Positions 52,966 through 62,900 of a stretch of DNA of 64,000 nt are shown in pieces. The position numbers and the translations under genes were made by a program. The stretch comes from Skeletonema tropicum (lineage: Eukaryota; Bacillariophyta; Thalassiosirophyceae; Thalassiosirales; Thalassiosiraceae), in the NCBI GenBank assembly GCA_037178625.1, contig CM074147.1:372001-436000 (forward strand), in the 5' to 3' direction. The notes under the pieces are model-generated. The model worked only from the letters and a program-made list of their open reading frames with translations, searched no databases and was not told the origin of the DNA. Each line of letters begins with the position of its first letter. The stretch's first letter is position 1.

Positions 52966-53077
52966 ATTTGGGAATATTGCTAGCTATCCTGAATGGTTGT
53001 AGAATAGTAGCGGTCGTATTATTCGTTTTATACTAGATATTGGTACAGATGGTACATGCGGTATTCAGTAACTGCGG

Positions 53078-54295
53078 AGCTCTAGAGGTACATAGATAGG
53101 GCTGGTACCTACTTATGTAACAAGTGATTTGTGTGAGTGGTATCTATGATTATGTACTTTGACGTATGTAGGAGCTGAGACTTCATACTTCATATCCACT
53201 GACATAATAAAAACGTTTCTCTATCCCAGCCCATGACATCGAGAAAAGAAGTTATAGTACAGAGATGTACGGAAAGCTCAAGAAAAAGTCCACCCACACC
53301 CACAACCCAATATTGGATCTTCCTCCACCTCCACCATAATGTTGCCACCTGCTGATTCTCAAACATAGACAAGCTCTAATTCATTGTCATTTCTGCATAC
53401 CCCTCCTCAATTTGCACAAAAGAATACGATGTCCGACTCATGGCCTTGGCAAAAGAGTAATGCGCTTTCCCTTTCTTCTTGAGATAAATATACCCTGAAA
53501 CGGTAGCAGTACCATAATCAGTAAAAGGTCCTTGGTAGTGTAGCTTCCCACCATCCATACGACCGGCCAAGAAAAGGTCATGATCTTCTCCACCGTACAA
53601 AACAGGAGCTACATATTTCATCGACATTTCATAATAGCATGAATTAGCTGGCACCAAATCGCCCGGTGTTGTTTCGGAATCGACTGTCCACTCCCAGCCG
53701 TTGGATGAGTCAATGAACATCGCTCCAACCAAGCTGCCACAATTTTTGGCCTTTGGTGCTTTTGAGGAACGAGACGGCGGCGCCGCCGATTGCATTTGAA
53801 CTTGAAGGAGCTCGGCCTTCTTGGTCTTGGCTTCGCTAGCACCACCGGAAGCAAATCCAATGGCAACACCAATAACTAACGCTCCGACGAGGGCGCAGCC
53901 CACCGTGCTGTTGCAAAGTGAGCGCATCTTCTTGTTGGGTGATGCCTTGGCGTCGACATCGACATCGACAGGACCGTCATCAACATCGAAATTGATATCC
54001 ATCCCACCTTGCCCTTGCTCTCCATGTTCAGCATCATCCCGAGCAAGGTTGCTGCTGGCGGCAACTTCGACGGACTCATTCATTTCGTTGAAAGTGTTTG
54101 AGAGTTGATCACTTGAAATTTTATGTTGGCTCAGGTTGGCTTGGATTTGATTTGAGCCTGCAGGGAAAACCCAACTCGTAGAAGATATACGTAGGAATAG
54201 TACAGCTCAACTTCAAGCCGATGAGAAAGAATCCAAAGAAAGAATCGAAGAAAGATCAACAACGGCAGGGCTACTGAAACGAGATATGTAGACAA
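53078..54295. repeat. Near-identical 1.2-kb duplicated segment, copy 2
   Basis: Same as 42459-43680 but for the 4-bp indel at 53204. To the right, GACAAT is followed by the target duplication of the hAT element, so this copy shows the original continuation. Confidence 0.95.
53376..54083 (-). CDS. Single-pass membrane protein, copy 2 (identical to copy 1)
   Basis: The 235 residues are identical to the product of 42761-43468, with the same membrane helix and C-terminal beta-rich domain. The 5' flank here extends 213 bp to an hAT insertion, so both copies have transposons close upstream. Zero amino-acid differences, and near-zero silent differences, point to a very recent duplication or to collapsed or haplotypic assembly. 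Confidence 0.7.
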   Translation of the reverse strand: MNESVEVAASSNLARDDAEHGEQGQGGMDINFDVDDGPVDVDVDAKASPNKKMRSLCNSTVGCALVGALVIGVAIGFASGGASEAKTKKAELLQVQMQSAAPPSRSSKAPKAKNCGSLVGAMFIDSSNGWEWTVDSETTPGDLVPANSCYYEMSMKYVAPVLYGGEDHDLFLAGRMDGGKLHYQGPFTDYGTATVSGYIYLKKKGKAHYSFAKAMSRTSYSFVQIEEGYAEMTMN

Positions 54296-54296
54296 T

Positions 54297-54304
54297 AGAT
54301 TCAA
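54297..54304. repeat. hAT target-site duplication, left
   Basis: AGATTCAA, repeated at 56248-56255. An 8-bp duplication is typical for hAT. Confidence 0.9.
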
Positions 54305-56247
54305 TAGAGATGGGTCACGTTCCATCATATCACACCTCGTGTGATCATCAAAAATTTTCAGGACGATGGACGTGAGTAACGTGAGCCAACGTGAGCAAAA
54401 ACGCAGATTTACGAGAAAGCAGTCAGATTTACGAGAAAGCAGTAATAAAAGAGCAATTATGTTAATCTATTCTTATTCCAATGCTCCCATCCTAGGATCT
54501 AGTAATGCTGCAACGAAACTGTACTAGTGCACAGTCACATACCTATTTCCATGCCCAGTAATTGCATTGGAGGATGGGTACTTGAGAGCGCCAGATAATT
54601 CGAAGTGGTACCTTACCTCAAGATCAGACTTGAGTTTCTGTACCAGCATTTTCACAGGCATCGCAGCATCTCCACAGATGATTTCGTTGAATTGCATCCT
54701 GATTTGATGAATACAATAACAAACCAATGACCCAATTGGGTACTTCTCACCCTCAAGGATCCGCTGAGCACTGGCCATTGGCTCCAAAGCCGATTCAATT
54801 TGGTGAAGGATTTCCCATTGGTAGTCCTGTAGGTTTTGGCATTGGACTTCACCTGAAGCAATCAGAGCTGCAATGGCTGGCCTGAGGAAACGCAGACGAC
54901 GAAGCATTCGTAAGGTGGACCACCAACGAGTAATGACATCCTGGATTACCTTGAGCGGGTGTGGTGCATTCACATATTGGTCAATACCAGAGTTGCGCTG
55001 GAAATCCATGAGCTTTGCTGTGGCTTGAGTGGACGCAGTGAAAAAAGCAACGAGAGCTCGCGCTGCACTCATTGCATTGTTACCACCTGGTATGTTGTCG
55101 TCTTGAACAAGAGAGATTAAATAATGGTGAGCAAATTGTGATTGACAATGGACAGGTATCAAGCACTTATAATAATCTTAAATAATCTCACCGTCAAAAA
55201 CAAGCTGCGCAATCAGGTGAAGGACATGATCAACGCAAAAGTCATGCTCAACATTTTTACTTCGAAGACTTCTCCCAAGGGTAATCATGTTACCAGTTGT
55301 ATCCGTTGTGCATAGGGGGATGCTGGCATGGATGGAGTATTTCTTGGCAACACGAATCAAGTCCTCCGCAAGCAAAGCACCAGCAGTGCTCCCATGCCAT
55401 ACCTTGAAGTCAATAAGTAAACTACGAAGCTTCCAATCCTCAATGTAATGAGCAGTGAGGGCAGAGTAGTTGTCATCTCTTGGACTCGTCCAGTGATGCA
55501 TAGTTCCCCAGCAAAAGATTGTACTGCAATCACTACTCCATCATCGACTACTGAAGGAGACACAAATTGACCGCCAAGTTATTCACGAAGGCATTCACGT
55601 TCGGATAAAATGCATGATCTTCGACGACAGCTGGTCCAAAGGAACCGATGACCAATAAAAAAAGGCATGCCGATGCCACAATGCGAACTGTCCCCCAAAA
55701 AAGATTGTGCTGCAAACACTACTCCATCGTCCACAAATCATGCGGCACGGAGGAAACATTATATTAGTGTTAGATAATGTTTGTCACTAGAGTAATAAGA
55801 ATAGGATAATTTTTAACTCACCTATTTTATTTTCACATGTGTTGCGGTGATAGATATAGATTCATAAAATAATAAATTATTGTGCACAACTCAATTAATT
55901 CGTCAATTTTATCAACAATTTAATTGCATCTGCGCAGATTTTCGTTGTGCATGACAAATGGAGTAGAGGAGGCAGCTGAGGGACACTGCTATTTGTAGAA
56001 TAAGTGCTAGTAGCAGGAGTGATCACCATGGAGGCGGAGAGAGACCTACCGCAGCAGCATCGAGGTGATGTAACTTTTGTCAAAATAGTTGAGAGCGCAA
56101 GAGAGGGTCTTCGAGTGTTTAGTACACACACAAGTTGAGAATTTAATAGGTTATGAGGGTCACGTTCTTCACGTGATGAGGGGTCGCGAGATGGTTCGTC
56201 ACGTTTCCGTGATCACGTGAATTTTTTTTTTCCGTGACCCATCTCTA
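54305..56247. mobile_element. hAT transposon, decayed, with intact TIRs and TSD
   Basis: The terminal inverted repeats TAGAGATGGGTCACG at 54305-54319 and its complement at 56233-56247 are perfect and are flanked by 8-bp AGATTCAA duplications. Inside, on the minus strand, are parts of an hAT transposase with one intron. Subterminal CACGTGA words are frequent (54345-54395 and 56155-56220), typical of transposase binding sites. A short internal tandem duplication (55510-55560 against 55680-55735) marks the N-terminal side. Confidence 0.9.
54524..55501 (-). pseudogene. hAT transposase, truncated at both ends
   Basis: Exon part 55501-55192 and, after a 90-bp intron (55191-55102, GACG/GTGAGA to GTTCAAG/AC), exon 55101-54524. 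The first part has HHWTSPRDDNYSALTAHYIE, LIDFKVWHGSTAG, TDTTGNMITLG and FCVDHVLHLIAQLV, matching the hAT catalytic core around the second Asp and the C-x-H helix. The second part has VIQDVITRWWSTLRMLRRLR, the D-x-x-T-R-W-x-S-T signature. The N-terminal BED finger and the C-terminal dimerisation region (with the catalytic Glu) are not found, so the protein should be inactive. Confidence 0.8.
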
Positions 56248-57009
56248 AGATTCAAACTATTTATTGCTTTCCGCCTTGAATCTAAGCTTCGTCTTGACCT
56301 GGCCGAAGAGCACGCTTGTACAGTACTGCATTTCCCTCGTAAGACTCTCTCTCTCTCTAGATAGAGAGAACCAATCCCTCATTCCAAAACCAAAACATAA
56401 TAATCAGGCAACACGACGGACGACGACAAGGGAACATGAGCGCCGCTACCGCTATACAAATACAATGCCAATGCGTATATAAAAGCAACCACGTCAAACA
56501 AAAAAACAAATAGGAGAACTAATCTCTCTCAGGCCGATCCTTACCGTCGACGGAAGAAATAGGAAGAACAGGCCGCCTGGAAAGACGTCCAAGACAATCA
56601 GTGATATGTACGAAAGTCAAAGGACAAAAAGAGCCAAGGGTAGAGCCAAGCCATATTTGCTGATGCGATCAATTGGTCACAGTTGATTTTCGTCAGAGAT
56701 ACATACTTAGAGGGGATGATAAAGAGAGAATCTCTCTAGAGTGCATTTACGAAGCTTGCTACACTGCGTTTCAATGCAGCAAGAAAGCCGCCAAAGGGCC
56801 ATGAGAACATGTGCCCCCTGATGAGAACGGATGAGAATTAAAAAGGAGAAGCTCGGAGTTTCCAAGAAGTTGAAGTTGTGGGCAGCATACTTATGAGCAG
56901 CATGATTAGCAATTTACAACAGCAACCGAATTATTACTTATGGTATGGGGATATTCAGCGCATCCCAGGAACCGCAATAGCAATAATTGAATCAGTTCCA
57001 TCCAAGTCC
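56248..57009. other. Intergenic, no gene seen
   Basis: Contains the right hAT target duplication, then AG/CT-rich DNA with a CTCTCTCTCTAGATAGAGAG palindrome near 56347. The frame entering the N gap has no motif. Confidence 0.35.
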
Positions 57010-57509
57010 NNNNNNNNNNNNNNNNNNNNNNNNNNNNNNNNNNNNNNNNNNNNNNNNNNNNNNNNNNNNNNNNNNNNNNNNNNNNNNNNNNNNNNNNNNN
57101 NNNNNNNNNNNNNNNNNNNNNNNNNNNNNNNNNNNNNNNNNNNNNNNNNNNNNNNNNNNNNNNNNNNNNNNNNNNNNNNNNNNNNNNNNNNNNNNNNNNN
57201 NNNNNNNNNNNNNNNNNNNNNNNNNNNNNNNNNNNNNNNNNNNNNNNNNNNNNNNNNNNNNNNNNNNNNNNNNNNNNNNNNNNNNNNNNNNNNNNNNNNN
57301 NNNNNNNNNNNNNNNNNNNNNNNNNNNNNNNNNNNNNNNNNNNNNNNNNNNNNNNNNNNNNNNNNNNNNNNNNNNNNNNNNNNNNNNNNNNNNNNNNNNN
57401 NNNNNNNNNNNNNNNNNNNNNNNNNNNNNNNNNNNNNNNNNNNNNNNNNNNNNNNNNNNNNNNNNNNNNNNNNNNNNNNNNNNNNNNNNNNNNNNNNNNN
57501 NNNNNNNNN
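57010..57509. other. Assembly gap, 500 N
   Basis: Exactly 500 unknown bases. The round size suggests a placeholder length. Apparent open frames across it are artefacts. Confidence 0.99.
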
Positions 57510-57675
57510 TTTTTCATCGATTTGAAAACGCCCACTCACCAGCGAAGCCTCAGCAGCAGCAGCAGCTACTCCAACATAATTTCACATTGGCCATAATTAA
57601 CACAAGTGTGTAGACGCCATCATCTTGTTTAACGGATTGATCATTAATAACCCCGCTAGATAACTACTACACACA

Positions 57676-59054
57676 ATGCATCTCTCATTGGTTTCCACCA
57701 GTCGCGGTCATCGTCGCCGTTCAATTGGCCTCCGCCGACACCGCCGTTGTCGAGCGCGACCTCTGGGGCTCTGGTTCAGCCTCCTCCGGTAAGTCCGGAA
57801 AGAGCGGATCTGGATCTGGAGACTCCTGGATGGACGATTGGGCTCCCTCATGGGGCGGTTCCGATTCTTCCTCCGGCAAGTCTGGAAAGAGCGGATCTGG
57901 ATCCGGCTCGTGGAGCAGCAGCAGCTCTAGCTGGTCCTCCTCTGGAAAGTCAGGAAAGAGTGGCTCAAGCAGCAGCAGTTGGTCATCCTCCTCCTCTGGA
58001 AAGTCAGGCAAGAGCGGCAGTAAGGGCTCAAAGGGTTCCAGCAGCAGCAGTTGGTCGTCATCCTCTGGAAAGTCGGGCAAGAGCGGCAGCAAGGGCTCAA
58101 AGGGCTCTAGTAGCAGTTGGTCATCCTCCTCCTCTGGAAAGTCTGGCAAGAGCGGCGGATCTAGTAGCAGCTGGTCTTCATCCTCCTCCTCTGGAAAGTC
58201 TGGCAAGAGCGGCGGATCTAGTAGCAGCTGGTCTTCATCATCCTCCTCTGGAAAGTCTGGAAAGAGCGGCGGATCTAGCAGCAGTTGGTCTTCATCATCC
58301 TCCTCTGGAAAGTCTGGAAAGAGCGGCGGATCTAGCAGCAGTTGGTCTTCATCATCCTCCTCTGGAAAGTCAGGAAAGAGCGGCGGATCTAGCAGCAGTT
58401 GGTCTTCATCATCCTCCTCTGGAAAGTCAGGAAAGAGCGGATCAGATCATTACTCAGGAGACGTAAGTGAACAAATTGTTTTATGTTATTTCTTCCATCT
58501 TCAACTGTCGAATGTATCTCATATTTTCTATTCTATCCATCTATGAGCAGGGATGGTACAGTTGGTCATCCTCTGGAAAGTCTGGAAAGAGCGGATCTAG
58601 CAGCAGTTGGTCTTCATCCTCTGGAAAGTCAGGCAAGAGCGGATCTAGCAGCAGTTGGTCCTCTTCCTCTGGAAAGTCTGGCAAGAGCGGATCTAGCAGC
58701 AGTTGGTCCTCTTCCTCTGGTAAGTCTGGAAAGGGCTCCTCTGGAAAGTCTGGAAAGGGTTCCTCTGGTAAGTCCGGGAAGGGATCTAGCAGCAGCAGTT
58801 GGTCATCCTCCTCCGGAAAGTCTGGAAAGAGCGGCACTAGCAGCAGCTCAGGCTGGTCCTCCTCAGGAAAGTCCGGAAAGAGCGGATCAAGCAGCAGCAG
58901 TCTGAGCATCATCAGTCAGCTGTCCTCCTCTGGTAAGTCTGGAAAGAGCGGATCTAGCGGCAGCTCCTGGAGCAGCAGCAGTTCAAGCTGGTCCTCCTCT
59001 GGAAAGTCTGGAAAGAGCGGTTCTGGATCTCATTCCCACGACATGGGCTGGTAA
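57676..59054 (+). CDS. Cingulin/silaffin-like GKSGKSG-repeat secreted protein, two exons
   Basis: Frame open from 57725 or earlier to 58462, then an 88-bp intron (58463-58550, GGAGAC/GTAAGT to GAGCAG/GG) and exon 2 58551-59054, about 413 residues after the signal region. The signal-peptide core VAVIVAVQLASA is in frame at 57701-57736, but the only nearby ATG (57676) is one base out of frame. The mature start has DTAVVERDLWGS, with R-D-L fitting the R-X-L processing site. The body repeats GKSGKSG separated by Ser/Trp blocks (SSSSWSSSSS). Lysines are spaced K-x-x-K. A C-terminal HSHDMGW closes it. Alternating Trp-rich and Lys-rich blocks resemble cingulin W-type biosilica proteins. Expected to be secreted to the silica deposition vesicle. 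Assignment rests on architecture. Confidence 0.75.
58134..58440 (+). repeat. 57-bp coding tandem repeat (19 residues), about 5 copies
   Basis: The unit encodes SGKSGKSGGSSSSWSSSSS. Copies differ by a few silent changes (AGTAGCAGC/AGCAGCAGT, GGCAAG/GGAAAG), consistent with unequal crossing-over and some divergence. Confidence 0.9.
58463..58550 (+). other. Intron of the GKSGKSG gene
   Basis: 88 bp, GTAAGT...GAGCAG, phase 0, joining HYSGD to GWYSWSSSGK. It lacks the repeat pattern of the exons. Confidence 0.9.
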
Positions 59055-59540
59055 TTAAAGAACAGTTCGATTGGGGACGCTTCCATTAGAAAGACTTTTG
59101 GGAATTGCTTGTACTGTATAAATAGCGGCAGTCATCTTATTCGTGACTTGCTTTGACGCTAAAGTAGGATTGCTTCGGTCCAAGTAATCGGATTGTCCAA
59201 ATGTAACCTTGATTAGCGACGGGTTGGACAACAATTTATGTATTGCATAGTGAATAAATGTGAAAAAATATCTAGAATGAACAAGAAGTTATTTCTTTAC
59301 TCTTGTCTAAGAAGTATTAAGTACATTTTACACTTGCTCTCTGTAGTTTGCTTTGAAGCAGCACATGCTCCTTTTGAACCACAGCAAGAAAAACGGAGCA
59401 GCCATGCACTGTCACCATATTCCTCTTTTATTCAGCAAGCTACTTTTATTATTCAGGGAGCGAGAGAGGAGCTGGATACTTAGAATTGCCGGTGCATCGC
59501 ATGTTTTCACACTCGGCCAGGCAGCCTCTGCGCTCAGCTT
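59055..59540. other. Intergenic, no gene seen
   Basis: 3' flank of the GKSGKSG gene. No supported gene. Confidence 0.35.
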
Positions 59541-59548
59541 GTGTACAG

Positions 59549-59659
59549 GGAGGTGCCGCGAACTAAACCTCCCGGGGGGTCTAAAAATTTTGGCTAGGCT
59601 GTGATTTGGAGGGGGGGTCTAAGCTGACCAGGGGGGTTTAGTTCGCGGCACTTCCCTTA
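59549..59659. mobile_element. Short fold-back (MITE-like) inverted repeat
   Basis: The left arm AGGGAGGTGCCGCGAACTAA (59549-59568) and the right arm's reverse complement AGGGAAGTGCCGCGAACTAA match over 27 bases with one or two differences. The arms flank a 50-bp G-rich loop. Total about 110 bp. No clear target duplication. Confidence 0.6.
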
Positions 59660-59990
59660 TATTAGCTTGCTCTTTTTTTCTTGTGCCGGCCAGTTTTTGA
59701 GAATGGCGCGCCAGAAACGGCCGTTATCGAGATTTCAAAGAACAATCACCGTCTCGCCGATCTTTCACCGCTCGATCACCCTCTCACCGCCTCTCGAGCG
59801 ATCACGACGTCGATGACGATGATAAAAAGTACTTTTGCTTGCTGACCATAAGGTAACGAAAGCGGCAATAGGATGGAACGAACAACACTACCTCACTGAT
59901 CGATTTCAATGACCATTTAGACAGACAAATCAGTGAGCACTCCGTGTTTTACTTCAGTACGTAAACGATTGGAGCGAAAATTTAAGGAAT
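59660..59990. promoter_or_regulatory. Upstream region of the kinesin gene
   Basis: Contains repeated CACCGTCTC/CACCGCTCG words (59743-59795). Presumed promoter and 5' UTR. Nothing specific identified. Confidence 0.3.
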
Positions 59991-62900
59991 ATGAACGCAA
60001 ACTTTGCCCTCGATGACAGTAGTCGGCGCTCGTCGTCCGAAAGTCAATCTAGTAATGGCACCACAACTAGTAATCGAAGCAGTAAGATGAGACCTTCCAC
60101 TGCACCAGTAAATACTAATGTCAAGGCGCAGCACTCCTCGGTTCATTCTCAACGAGCCAGCACTGCACCCAACAGCAGCAGCCCTACCAACAACGATGCA
60201 TCATCCAATGTTCGAGTAGTAGCACGGCTACGTCCTCTCTCCACCAAAGAAAAGAATGAACAATCGAGTGAATCTATCCGAGCCAATGTCCATTCATCCT
60301 CCATTGCCGTTCCTGATCACAATGATGGCAATAACAATAACAATCGTAACTTTGAATTTGATGCCGTATTTCCACCGAATTCAACTCAAGAGCAAGTCTA
60401 TCAGAGAACATGTGGGGATATGATATCCAAATCGATTTTTCGGGGGTTTAATGCGACGATTCTTGCGTATGGTCAGACAGGATCTGGTAAGACGTATACA
60501 ATGGGAACTGACTATTGTGCTTCTAGTGATAGTGGTGATGATGATGGTAAGCCTGCAGCAGCAGCATCATCATCCAAAAATAACAACAAACATGGTACTA
60601 CTACTACTCTGCCCCCACCAGCCAAGTCAGAGGGAGTTATTGGACGTGCTGTCCATGACCTATTCTCCACACGCAATTCACTCCCCCAGGGTCGTGATCG
60701 AGTCAAGGTTGAAATGTCCTACCTTGAAATCTACAACGAACAAGCCATTGACTTGCTTTCCGACAATACCGACCATCCGACCGAGTTGCAGGTGCGTGAC
60801 TCCAAGTCCGAGGGTGTGGTGGTTCAAAATCTCAATAGCTTTATTGTGTCAAGTCCCATGGAGGTGGCAGCCCTCATGGAACGGGCGGGTTCCAAACGTG
60901 CCACGGGATCGACTCAGATGAATTCGGTGAGTAGTCGTAGTCATGCGATTTGTACTTTGACTGTGACTATTGCACCATTGTTGGAATCATCATCATCATC
61001 GGATGGGTCAAGTAATAATAATGAGAAGCCTTTATCTTCTCCGAGGAATCATGCAATGAGAGCCAAATTGACACTTGTGGATCTTGCTGGGTCCGAGAGG
61101 ATTAAACGTACTGGTGCGGAGGGGGCACGTATGAAGGAAGGGATCAATATTAACAAGGGTGAGTGTTTTGTTTTGCAGTGTCTACATAATATGCTTGTGT
61201 TGTGTAAAACATCAAGTATTCTCTCTTACCCACATGCCATCATCATCTGCCAAAAAATTGAATCAATCAGGATTGTTCGTGTTGGGACAGGTGGTGAGTG
61301 CACTCTCAGAGCTTGGCCAAAGTGGCAAGACATCTAGATCAGCGGGTAACACCTCGCACATTCCGTACAGAGACTCCAAGCTGACCAGATTGTTACAAGA
61401 CTCTCTCGGAGGTAACAGTCGAACAGTCATGATTGCATGCATCTCACCAGCCGATTCGAATCTGGAAGAAAGCACCAATACACTACGGTATGCCGAACGT
61501 ACACGCAACATTAAGAACTCTGCAGTTCGTAATGTTGTTAGTACAGGTTTGTCTGCCAGCGAGGCTGCAGCATTACGTAGGGAGAATCAGCAACTCAAAC
61601 TTGAATTGGCACAGATGGAGACGAAGATGCACATGTCTCAGAGTAGTGGCAGCTATGTTGTCGGACACAGTGGAAGTGGTGGAATGATCCCTTCCCTTGA
61701 AAATTCTCAGGAGATTGGTTTGGTGGCAAAGCTGCAAGCTCAGTGCACCTCGTTCCTTGCCGAAATTGCCATCTTGAAAGAAAAGAATCAAAATCACGCC
61801 AATGAAGTTTTGGAAGCTTCTGAGCGTGCCGATAAGTGGCAAATGAAAGCAGAATCAATTCTCCAAACGGCCAGTGAGCAGGGCATTGTCCTTCCTGACA
61901 ATATGAAAGACAAAAACTTTGATCTTGTCTCTCAACTTCGTAGTGAGTTGAATGAATGCAAGTCAGAATTATCTGACGCGCGGACGGATGCTGCGGTGGC
62001 TCGAGCGACTGCTGGTGTTATTCTTTCTGGGAAAGGTGGTAGTGGTGATATGAATGACATGAAATCCAGCGTAGAAGATATGATTATTGATGAAGATGGC
62101 GAAGAAGAGGATGACGAAGACAGTGGGAATGAGCAACTGACCACCGAATTGTCGGCTGTTAGTAACCTCATTGAACAGAAAGAGATGATGGTTGTTCAGA
62201 TTACGAAAGAGCGTGCTTGTAGGGACAATCTGCAACATCATCTAGAGAACTCACTGAAACTTCTTCAGACTGAAGTCGAATCATTAACCGCTGAACGCGA
62301 TGAGCTGCTTACCAAAATGTCAAGCACCACCGAGCATCGCCGCAAGGGAAAGGCTGATGATCCTACCACGAGAAAGCTGCGAAACGAAGTTACTCGTCTA
62401 GGTGATCGCATTAAAGAATTGAATCAGAAAGCAAACGAGCACAAGAGGAGTATCCGAATGAAAGAGGAGGCTGAGAAGAGGTGTGAGAAATTGATGGCAG
62501 AAATTGCAGAGGATAAGAGGCGTCGTGCATCATTACAAAAGAAGCTAAAGGAAACGTCTAGTGAGATGCGAGCGGAGAAGAAGGCAGCTCATCAAAAGGC
62601 TCTCAAAATGATGAAGGACACCCAAAAGCTCAAGATGGAAATGAACAAGATTAAGATGGCTGCAGAAAAGCAGGCGACAGTGTTGAAGAGAAAGATTGAC
62701 CAACAAGCGGCAAAGGACAAGGCGAGAAGAGACTTGGAGAATAAAAGACGTTCTGCTGAAAAGATGCGTCTCGCTTCCGCCATGGCCGATAACGGTGATG
62801 TGAAAGAGAGTAGAAAGAATGAACTTGCTTCTTGGGTCGATGGCGAACTCGAATTCTGCGTGATTGATTCTCAAATTGAAGAGACAAAGCGTAGCCTCGA

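Noticed and set aside
56878..57613. ORFs of about 200 codons across the N gap
   Set aside because: Composed almost entirely of unknown residues.
57721..58546. Minus-strand DFPEEEDDQLLL and plus-frame PLESLARAADLVAAG repeat ORFs
   Set aside because: Other frames of the GKSGKSG tandem repeat. They lack a signal peptide and do not survive the intron.
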